Of a stretch of 64,000 bases of DNA, positions 54,011-64,000 are shown piece by piece. Numbering within the stretch: position 1 is the stretch's first letter; the number at the start of each line of letters is the position of its first letter. A program made the position numbers and the translations under genes. The notes under the pieces were generated by a model. The model saw nothing but the letters and a program-made list of their open reading frames with translations, made no database searches and was not told the origin of the DNA. This DNA is from Enchytraeus crypticus (taxonomy: Eukaryota > Annelida > Clitellata > Enchytraeida > Enchytraeidae), in contig CAJHZI010000353.1 of the NCBI GenBank assembly GCA_905160935.1, positions 1 to 64,000 on the forward strand. Reading direction: 5' to 3'.

Positions 54011-57000
54011 AGGATTAGTGAAATTTTTGGTTAGTTGTCCCTTTAATTCATTTGTCATTTTTATTGTAATGAAGAAAATGGCATCCTTCTATTTTGTGAT
54101 GGTCTGAAGTGACTGGTTGATTGACTGATTAATAGACTGATGACTATAAGATAACTGAATATCTGTAAGGTTGATTAATTGATTGATGAAGTTTACAGTA
54201 GGACTAGCAACGTTTTGATCCACTGATGATCTATTTCAAAGCCACTTGTAAAGCGAGGTTTACAGCAGTCTCGCCTCACTCTTATCCTATCAACATCTTA
54301 CGTCCCTTTCCGGAGATATAACTGACGTAAAATAACACCAGCGTTATCTGTCGAAAGAGCCGATATTAATAACTATCGTCATCTGTCGAATGAGCCAATA
54401 TTAATAACTTTCTATTGTCCTCAATCGTTATTACCGCCACCCGGCTCTTCAATAAGCTGGCTATGGTTTAAACGATTGAATGGTTAACAGCATCAACGAG
54501 GTGTTGAAGAGTGTCTGCTACTACATCACCTGATGCGCTAGTCCAGTCTGTGATATATTCTCTCATTTCAGATCATTTGTCTTTATTGTTATGTTGTTGT
54601 TGTCGTTTTCATTAGCTGCATAGTGTTAGGTAATTACAGTAAGATTGTATAAATTAAGATTATGGGTGATAATAATAATATAGGTTTAACGTCCGTTTCC
54701 TCATCCAGGGATGATGTCAGGGACGTCCCCACTACAGATCAATTCACCAAGACCAATCTGTAAAAGAAATGTGCTGAGGAGAAGTAAGGTCCTAATTGAA
54801 AGCCGGTTTTATTAAATGATTTGTATTAAGTGATAAATGCAATAGTAATATTGGCGCTGAATAGCTATACAGTCAAATTTGTCACACGTTTGTCTGATAA
54901 TTTTAAGTAGACGGCTAAGGGTTCGATTTACAGCAGGAATACTGTCTGTAGCGGTATTGTTAGTGTTATTAGTGTATAGAAACTGACGCTAAATTGATCT
55001 AATCTTTTTTGAGTTATATTGTTTACAACGTTTATTAAAATAAATAAATGCTCTTTTTAATTGCAGACGAGCGTTATTGAGTGACTGGAGCCAGTGGCGA
55101 AGTCGGTTAGATACTCGACCGCGGATCAGTTAGGTGCGGGTTCAAATCCTGGGCTCGCCCGTCACTGACATCCCTTTCGAGTGAGGAAACTGACGTTAAC
55201 CTTAGCTTTTTACTGACGAAATTGTTATTTGTAATTAATTATAAACAGGCAATAGAGTTTGGAATAAAGTAAATTTAAAGTTTTAAATGAAGTAAATATA
55301 AAAGTTTCAAATAAACGCTGGTAACGTTAATGTTAACGTCAGTTTCCTCACTCGAAAGCGATGTCAGTGACAGGCGAGCCCAGGATTTGAACCAGGACTT
55401 TAGATTGAAATAAAGTATACTATACGGTTCACAAAGAATATCTTTCGTTACTACTCAGTGTTGAATGGGATGTCCAAGCCACAGATTACTACACTTGAAT
55501 TGAATGCGAATCAATAAGTAATTGAGCACAAATACTTGTACATAATAACATTATGCAGATCTTATTGCAAGTACAGCACTCAATCAATCAATCAAATAGC
55601 CCAACAAAGAAAATCTAATAAAAGGGAAAGAATATTACACTAATTCCATCAGTTCAACCATTTCAATGAATCACTGTAACGCTGAGCAATAGAAATTTAA
55701 CGTACGTCTCGTCTTCTCAACATGATGTCATGGACATACAATACAGCTACTAATTACTGCTGATTAGTATTAATATAACTATTAATTAACATTCATTAGG
55801 GGAGGGGATATGGCGAAATGGTTAGAGCGTTCATCTCGGAAGCTAGAGACCTAATTCAAAGCAGAGGTAGGTCAACAGCAAATGGATATCATCCCTTAGG
55901 GTCCTTAGAACGTTAGTCATCTATCACAGCTTGCTGTCAATTGACGCTATCAACAGCAATGATACGATTAGTCATGGAAAGGATTAAAACCAATGCCAAG
56001 AACCTGTAAAGCAGTCTCGAAGACCAGACCTTGTGGCTATAGAGAAGTTCTTTAGAATACAACACTAATACTACTGTTCAGAACCGCCGGATCAATCAAA
56101 AGATCTATTTTAAGCCATTCTATGCATCAAAATCTGCATCGTAAAGTAAACAAACTTCAATAATTACATAATGCAAGTAATTCTCATCATCTTCTTCTTC
56201 CCTTGAATCACAGGTTAACAAGGGTCGGGATTGGAAAAATTTGTAACAATTTCTGGAGTCTAGGCGCTTACCAACTGAATGCCAAATCTGACGTCGATAA
56301 AATTAATTAATTATATAATAAATCACATAGGACAAAACATTAATCGACATCTTGCTGCTCCTTTGATGCTAAATTTAAAAAATATAGAAATATTTATGGG
56401 ATAGAGAAGATTGGATAAGGTCTATTCGTACCCCGACTCTGATTAAACTGGAATACTAGGGAAGAAGATGATGATGATGATATAGTAAATATAAAATCAA
56501 GAATCAGAAAGAAATTCATTCTACATGGAGAAAGAAGAAAGAATTAAACGTACAACTCTGAACAACTCAATAGAAAACTCAGAGACACAAAGATCTCATC
56601 CAAACAACCACATTATACGAGAGATATCTCAGTGAAATGTACAAGAGATTGCAATAAATCAATAAAGCAGTAGATGTGTGAAATTGGAATGTTGAAATTG
56701 GATAGTGTCAACGCTTAGATATTCACGACCCCAATTAGATGATTCTAGGAAAATAAATCACCAACAATTAGCAAATAATTTCACAAAGATTTACCAGAAT
56801 ATAGCGCCGTGTTCGGCATAATCCATTAAGTGCTATTATATAATAGCGCTACCTATTACATGATAGCACTATCTATTTTATAATAGCGCTACCTATTACA
56901 TGATAGCACTATCTATTTTATAATAGCGCAAGTGCATTAGAGGAACAGACAAAATTAATATATTTAAGATAGAGATGAGAATAATCCTACTAAAGGCACA

Positions 57001-59445
57001 TGAAAGCTTTACATCTACAAACCACACAACAGGTTCAGCCCATATAGCTCAGGTAGCAGATGATCTAGTGACACAATCATTGACAATCTCATAGTACATA
57101 GTCTGCAGCCATAAGAACAGGTGGAATATTTACAGTACTTAAAACAAACAGCGAAATAACATTCAGTCGCAACTCTTCCATCAAACCATCAACTACTTGC
57201 AGTCCTCGAAGGAAGAATTGATTACAACATCAAGCAGACATAGACAGTGTACTTTTGAACTGTTCCTGTAAAGTAGTCTCGAAGACCGAGTTCGACCATG
57301 ACACTGCCCTATAAGTTTTCGTTGTTAATAATAATAACAATAGTGTATTGTACCAAGATGACTCAGCGTTAAGACTCGAACGTCTAGAAATCTCCGACTA
57401 CTTGCATAGCAAAAATAAAACTGAAATAAAATAATTCTCTCACTGACAAAGATACGCAGCTACAAATAAAAAACGAGACTATTTAATCGAGACTGATATT
57501 GGTTTAGAGCAAGTTTCAACGACTGATGATGACATTAGTTACAGTTAGGAACTCAATGTTGTGCAAGAAGATGCGCACAACAAAATAGGTAGACGTAACA
57601 GATATTTAATGTCTGATTTAGCATTCAGAGGTTAATGAGACATCTGAAGAATGGATTTGTAAAATCTTCAATTATTATTCCTAAAGATTAACTGGGTTAA
57701 ATATAACAATTACTACAAAGGAATGCATACAACCTCAATGTAGAGAAAAGAGAGTAAACATACAAACCTATGTACACATTATACATATATAGATTTACTA
57801 AGCAACGCATGAATACATGTTAAGTTGATATTTAAGAAATAAAATGCACGTAAATTTTAACAGCATATTATACAGCAAGTACGCCCAAAATAAATACAAC
57901 TTTAACTACTTTTTTGACAATTGTGCAAAGCGATTGTTATTTTATTTAAATTGTATTCAAAGTTGAGAGAAATATATATACATTCTTTTACACTCAATTA
58001 TTTTGAATCGAATCATTAATTCATTCAACGTTCATTACGCATGTTACAGTAACAGCGGAAAGGTTAATGGTTGAAATTAGAACTCTTTCGATACACTTAA
58101 AATCTATACTTGAAAAGCATCACAACTGATGTCACACGGGTTTACGCATTCTAGAAGAAATCTATTAAAATTTTCCAGCGAGACAAAGACACAAAATCAA
58201 CCGTATCGATTGATATTTAACCAAGACACGCAGCACCGTAACACAAACTGATCAGAGACTTGACTGAAGTAAAACAAATAAAATTAGATATATGCACAGG
58301 AAAATACTAGACAGAAATAACGGAATGTCTCTACCTCCACCCCTAAACAACCACTTCAGTTTATTACAAACACATACTGTTAGAATATAAACTTCAGAAA
58401 ACATCAGAATCATCTGCTATACTATAAACTCATATATGTATATGTGCTTACAAAAACAAGTACCAGACTAGCCTATCTAGATAACAACGTCTGAGCGTCA
58501 TAGCCGAGCACCGATAATGAACAGAGAGATATGAGAATAGACTAGAGGCCAATCTGGACTATAGTGAGGCAAGTACGACTCGATAGAACGAACTAAAAGA
58601 TGACTTAGAATTTAATGTCAGACTACTAATACAATCAGGTCCATGGAGTAAATTAGAATTTAATCAATTTCATACTCTCTGTATTCTGTCAAATATTTGC
58701 GTCCAAATCACAAATTAACATTCTGACTATTATTACACAGACACGCTCCACAAACAGACCTCATTCAAACAGCTGCTACGACTTAGCCTAACCATATGAG
58801 ATAGCCTTAAGCAGAACAAAAAGACTTTGAGTTGGCTTCCAACTGTCTTCACCAGTTCTCGTGTAGTCCCCTCCTACATGATGACACACACGCAGCATCT
58901 GTTTTATCTAAGCCACAATAGCCTGGAAACATAACAGGCGAACAGGCAAATAATTTCAAGAATATCTCTTAAGTGGTGATATAATGTTTGAGCAAAAGAA
59001 TGAACAGAGGCTATATTTCGCATTTCACTACTTTAGCAAGTAAACAACAGAGCAGAGCAAAACAGACTAAAATAGAAGTAAAATTAACTGTCAAACTACG
59101 ACGTAGAATGATATGCGCTATTTAATAGCTAAATACTGTAATGTTTAAATTAAATATAGACAACTTACTACAGAGCGCAGTAGTTTATGACCCCACCCCA
59201 CAGGGCTACCACTCAACTACAGACGATGGCCTAGCAGTCATACTTCAAGATTACCACCCAATTACAGATAGTGACCCCTACCACCCAACTACAGACTGAG
59301 GGGTGGTAGACTGCCACGGACGTCTCCGAACCAAGTAGCAATAGACATCATCATCATCATCGACGCAGCAGCATAGACAAACACACATAAGCATACGCAC
59401 AGCCTCACGTCGAAGCTGAGGTTGACATAATCGCATCGCCACGTG
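54011..59445. other. intergenic region between TEP1 and the STARD10-like gene
   Basis: Holds a B1 copy (54680-54770, minus), SINE A copies (55082-55212 plus; 55313-55393 minus), two family C fragments (56185-56285, 56385-56485) and a 40-bp duplication (about 56840-56930). A weak tRNA-like string GGCGAAATGGTTAGAGCG lies at about 55813. From about 56500 to 59200 the plus strand is A-rich and shows no exon; part may be a long 3' UTR of the minus-strand gene. Confidence 0.55.
55082..55212 (+). mobile_element. SINE family A copy
   Basis: Plus-strand full copy. The 3' core reads CACTGACATCCCTTTCGAGT then GAGGAAACTGACGTTAAC. Confidence 0.82.
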
Positions 59446-59449
59446 CAGT

Positions 59450-59800
59450 ATAACACACATCATTACGTGTAACGTTACAGATATATAACTATCCCAGGCA
59501 CACAACCACACCGCCACAAGTATCCTAGCATTACGTGTAATGTCACAGATATATAACTATCCCAGGCACACAACAACACCGCCACAAGTATCCTAGCATT
59601 ACGTATAATGTTACAGATATATAACTATCCCAGGCACACAACAACACCGCCACAAGTATCCTAGCATTACGTATAATGTTACAGATATATAACTATCCCA
59701 GGCACACAACAACACCGCCACAAGTATCCTAGCATTACATATAACGTTACAGATAAATAACTATCCCACACACGACATCACCACCACAAGTATCCTAGAC
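59450..59800. repeat. 68-bp tandem array next to the STARD10-like stop codon
   Basis: Units starting TATCCTAGCATTACGT occur at 59521, 59589, 59657 and 59725 in exact 68-bp steps, with a partial unit at 59791. The array ends about 20-30 bp from the stop codon, so it is probably in the 3' UTR. Confidence 0.92.
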
Positions 59801-59821
59801 AACCCCGAGCACCACCGTCAG

Positions 59822-62800
59822 TTAATCATCGGCAGAGATCTTCAGTTGATCGGCCTCGTCCTCGACTACGTCCTCTGCCACGTCCGTCTCGTCTATCACC
59901 TCAGCGGTCGTAGCCTCAGCGATGGATCGGATGTCGGTCGTGTTGAAGCGAGGCAGAGTGTTCTGCTCGGGGTAGAGCCACGGCTTGTGCTGAGGGCTGT
60001 TCTTGTTCTTCCACGCGACGTACGATCGGCACGCCTTGTGTAGCGTTGAAATCACCTGCGACATAGACAACACGCGTAAAATAGAATTTTAGGATCTGTA
60101 GTCCTTGATTGGGATGGAAATTACCAGCAACATATAAAATATGCGTAAAAAATAGCTGCCTACCATAAATGCAGCAAATTATCAGCTACATACAAATGTG
60201 TCAAATACAATATAAATACAACATAAAATATTAATTAATAAAAGAGCAATTTTTATTTTTTATTTTTTATTTCTTTTCACAACTTGAATATCTCTGAAAG
60301 ATGTGGAGAAGTCAAATTTAATATCTCTAAAAGATGTGAAGAAATCAAGCAAAAACATGTGGAAGGAGTGCTAGAATCATTCTACTGAACTAGACGCAGC
60401 TTAGAATACAGTAGAGAAATGAATAAATTGGCGACTAAAGTGCTCAATCTTGCCATGGACAACAGTAGCACTCTAATTGTATTGCACTGACAGAAATCCC
60501 TTCATACCATAATAAATTAATAGTTTCATCATATATTTACACACGTTAAAAACCCAGTTAAGTTAGCCAAGAGCTTCCACATACCTTTGGCGCAAGAATT
60601 TGAGCTGCCTTATTGACTGCCCAGGCTGGAAGCTTACCTACATTACACACATACAACCTATAATATGATCCCTTTGTTATATTAATAAACGTCAGGGAAA
60701 CTCCTTAACAAAAGCAAGTAATTTAGTTATTGTGAAAGACGCCATGCATCTATGATAAAGTCGATCAAATGAACAAAAAAGAAGTGACACCATTTATCTA
60801 GACTGGAGAGCATCTATTCAGTTACAATTATACATTCTTTAAACCTTAAAAAGCCAGTAAATATATTGGCCAAAGCCAAGTTTTAACGTCAGCTTTCTAT
60901 TCAGAAAACATGTTGGTAAATCGTACTAGGGAACCGTCACAAGCCATACACTCACAATCATTCATTTTGACACCAGAAACTTTAAACACACAAAACACAT
61001 ATGAAGATACCTCTAAACATACGCATGAGAATGCATTGCCCTAGCATGATAAAATAGACACCAAAAGGACAATATTACGACTAATAATCTCAATAGTTTC
61101 TACTATTATATTAAGACTAATAATAATCTCAATAGTTTCCACTCTATTATAGTACCTTTAGGATCAGACTGCGTTACGTAGTGGATGTCAGCACCATTCT
61201 CAGTACAGCTCTTACCAGTGGGTTTGACAACATACCCTGTTATATATGATATGCCCCTTACGAACCCCTTCTTGGGTGGCAAGCTCTGTGTTCAATCAAT
61301 AAATCAGACAATCAGTCAATTATTTAATCAATCAATAAATCAATCAATCAAATATTCAATAAATGAATCAGTCAATCAATTATTCAATAAATCAATCAAT
61401 CAATCAATTATTCAATAAATCAATCAATCAATTATTCAATAAATCGATCAGTCATTCAATCAATCAATCAATTATTCAATAAATCAATCAATCAATAAAT
61501 CAATACGCCTCAATCAGAGAGTTGCATGCACTCTTTCACTTCAACTCATCGTTACTCTAAATCCAGCTTGAGTGGGGCAACAATGAATCATAATAATAAT
61601 AATAATAATAATAAACCTATAATAGTCCAGGTCTGGACATACTCACCGCATGATTGACAGAATGGTTGAAAATGAGATACTCATTGCCGAGATCAAGCCA
61701 TGATCTCTGCGTCACAAAGTCTCTGTTCTTCAGCGGCTTAGGTACCTTCACTGTTACATCAATCAATCAGAACTCAGTCAGTCAATCAATCAATCAATCG
61801 ATTCAACAATAATAAAAAACTAACAGTTAACGGCTTAGATAACTTCAATGTTACATCATAAAATCGACCAATCAATGGTAAAAATTAACAATTCACAGCT
61901 AAGGTACCTTCATTGTTAAATCTATCAATAAATTCCTCATCAATCTATAATACAGATTTACACTAAAGGGCACTGAGTATCTTCTCTTTTTAATTAATAA
62001 ATAAATAATATGAATTGATCTTTATCAAGGGTACCTCCACTGCTAAATCAATCAATTAAATCAAGTATCAATATGTAAGTGTGTGTTTGTGTATTGTTCT
62101 TGCATGCGCTCGTGTGAGTGTGTGTATACATATAGATCAATATTTAAACATTTTCAGCTATCACTAATAATTTGCCAAATGCAATAAACTTTGAATAAAG
62201 AAGTCGACATTGACAAAAACGTCGACATGTGATGTGGGAGACACTCACTGGTGATATATACCATGGACCTGCCAGTGGGCAGTGCATTAAGAGAGAGAGA
62301 GAGAGACTAACTGGCGTAGTAGCCGATGTCATTGTTGGGACTGATCTGACAGATCTCGAACGCCTCGATCATGTTGAAATCCCACTTGCTGCGGTACACT
62401 GGATCGTTGAGCACGTCATACACTGTGGCAGCCGAGACATCGTTAAATACGCCTCGGATCTGAATATTTATATCAGAAGCGAATAAAAGATGACAGAAAG
62501 GGTAATTGCAATTGAGGCATAATTAGTACAGTTAAAATGTTTCATAAATTACCGACCCCAGTTATTCTAGGATTCAAGGGAAGATGATGATGAATAAATT
62601 TAATTAATCTCACTTAGAAAAAATTTATCAGGGAATATACATATATTTTGCAATGTACAATAAAAGCAAATTAGTTTAAATAGAACAATAACAACAACAA
62701 CAAGAGAGCTACGGTCATCAATACAACATCAAACACTAGACTATGGAGCAAAGCCAAGCCGAACTGTAAATAATATAATTTCCATACATTATACAGTACA

Positions 62801-63315
62801 AAGCCATTATTGAGACAACCGTTTACTATTTTCCTAGTAATGATGCTCTTAAAACACAATATATAAAGTAAGACACTGAATTAAAAAGCATCAAACGCTC
62901 GTTCAAGGCCAGTTAACTATCTATATAGCACATTAAACAGTTATAACCTACATTGCTACTAACATCCTAACTATGTATCTCCATCAATTTAATTACTAGG
63001 AGTTTCTAATATATATACAGAAACTATAGCAAAAATTTTCATTTATTGTACATAAGAAGTCGTCTAATTAAATAAAAGCATATAAGAAACAGAAAAAACA
63101 TAAAATGTGAGAACAAAAATCAATTAAATATTCCCTATTTTAAAAAACTAATCACTCACTTTAATCATCTTAAACTCTGACAGTTCATTTGATTTTGTCC
63201 ACACGGTAGTAGTGTTCTTGTTGTACTCCAACTTCCAGTCGTCGTGGGTCTGACAAAGGCCCCTCAGCTTCTCGAAGTCCGAATCCTCGGCAACCCTTAC
63301 CTCTCCGACCTGCAT
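59822..63315 (-). CDS. STARD10: START-domain lipid-transfer protein, STARD10-like
   Basis: Six minus-strand exons join in phase: 63315-63160, 62459-62312, 61750-61647, 61285-61156, 60637-60585, 60055-59822 (stop TAA), about 274 residues (human STARD10 is about 291). Key segments in order: [92 protein letters not shown] and HKPWLYPEQ. This is the START fold of the PCTP/STARD10 subfamily, which in mammals binds phosphatidylcholine and phosphatidylethanolamine. The C-terminal tail is acidic (about the last 35 residues), as in STARD10. The start is the ATG at 63315 (AAAATGC); an upstream exon spliced at the ATGCAG acceptor is possible but would need a start I cannot find. A possible 5' UTR exon ends at 63759 (CGAG|GTAAGA). 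Confidence 0.93.
61290..61505. repeat. (AATC)n before a STARD10-like exon
   Basis: Plus-strand AATC (GATT in gene sense) directly upstream of the acceptor of exon 61285-61156. A similar shorter tract (61758-61800) precedes the acceptor of exon 61750-61647. Confidence 0.9.
62460..63159. other. STARD10-like intron 1
   Basis: AT-rich, with a family C fragment at 62540-62600. No further exon seen. Confidence 0.6.
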
Positions 63316-64000
63316 TTTATGGGCAGCACCGGTAAATTATCACAACAAAACCGGCCGTTTCGACCGGATTTAGGCACTTTTACGAGTTACAGACACAAGT
63401 TCCGCGTGGAACAAATCACCGGGTTTCAACTAAATTTATCTGATGATTTCAGTCTAATTAATTGATTAATTAGTTACTCAGAAAATTAGACGAACGATAA
63501 GTTAGGCAGTAAATGTTTTAGCTGATGAATGGTCGAAGAGCTTCCGCTAAGAATAGTGCAACTCCGAGACTCAATATCAGATCATGATTCAAGCGTAATT
63601 TTAGAAAATGAAATTTTCATTAAATATTTTGGCAATGTTTAAAATTTTACAATTTTATTGCAGAATATATTTAAGGTGATAGAGAGATGGTTACATGGAT
63701 CTAATAACTTTTAATATTCTGACAGTTGTAAACAGTCACACTACATATGAATTCTTACCTCGTGGAGAAAAGTTTTTGACGAGGTTGGATACAGAAACAG
63801 AATTAACGGAAGCCTGCAGTGGGAGGATGAGGACACGCTAACAGGAAATAGTTTAATATGTAAACAGGAGGCAGTGAAACAGCTTATTTGAAATGGGGCT
63901 TCTTTTGATTTCTAGGAGGATATTGGGGATATATTTGTTCAATCCATAATATAAGAATAAAATCTTAGAGCAGCCCCCTAGATTCGCTGACCGATTGGCA
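63316..64000. other. upstream region of the STARD10-like gene
   Basis: Contains the candidate 5' UTR donor at 63759 (minus strand) and otherwise nothing that can be assigned. The promoter probably lies here or beyond the window. Confidence 0.4.

Noticed and set aside
55800..55880. tRNA-like string GGCGAAATGGTTAGAGCG
   Set aside because: A-box resemblance only; the expected B box is degenerate and no acceptor stem closes. At best an old SINE head.
63760..63840. Extra 5' coding exon of the STARD10-like gene
   Set aside because: A donor is present, but no in-frame ATG exists upstream within the block; treated as a possible UTR exon only.

Overview
The window is nuclear DNA of an animal, most likely a marine or aquatic invertebrate. 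The evidence is spliced GT-AG genes, short exons in repeat-filled introns, tRNA-derived SINEs, non-LTR retrotransposon debris and very abundant microsatellites and minisatellites. The species cannot be named from sequence alone. There are no operons, prokaryotic signals or CRISPR arrays.

Four protein-coding genes are visible. (1) At the left edge, minus strand, 960-1061 looks like the first coding exon of a protein kinase (glycine loop); the rest would lie off the window. (2) 4297-10299, minus strand, is a four-exon gene of about 1,583 codons for an unrecognised coiled-coil and low-complexity protein. Its giant exon carries several coding minisatellites. (3) 13659-53619, plus strand, is a complete TEP1 gene (telomerase-associated/vault protein 1). 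I traced 55 coding exons by joining GT-AG introns in phase. They sum to 8,442 nt, an open frame of 2,813 residues plus stop: disordered N-terminus, TROVE domain, DUF4062, NACHT NTPase, helical linker, and about 18-19 WD40 repeats. (4) 59822-63315, minus strand, is a six-exon STARD10-like START-domain lipid-transfer gene of about 274 residues.

The rest is mobile and repetitive DNA. One tRNA-derived SINE family (called A here) has about 20 copies. A second tRNA-derived SINE (F) and several short retroposon families (B1, B2, C, D, E) end in family-specific simple repeats: TTA, TTGA, GAT, GA and GTT respectively. Many of the window's microsatellites are therefore retroposon tails. A LINE reverse-transcriptase relic lies at 10880-12260, with other retroelement fragments at 31389-31850 and 35465-35700.

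Three things stand out. First, TEP1 carries an arginine-glycine-rich segment of about 95 residues inside the TROVE domain, at the junction between its helical ring and vWA-like parts. Second, in at least eleven TEP1 introns the tandem duplications span an exon edge, so the real splice site is one member of an array of decoy sites. The decoys sit at regular steps of 30, 32, 34, 44, 53, 66, 78, 91, 100 or 129 bp. Third, SINE families with different heads share a 3' core with a small hairpin whose stem changes in a compensatory way, and several A copies end 5' in long foldback palindromes.
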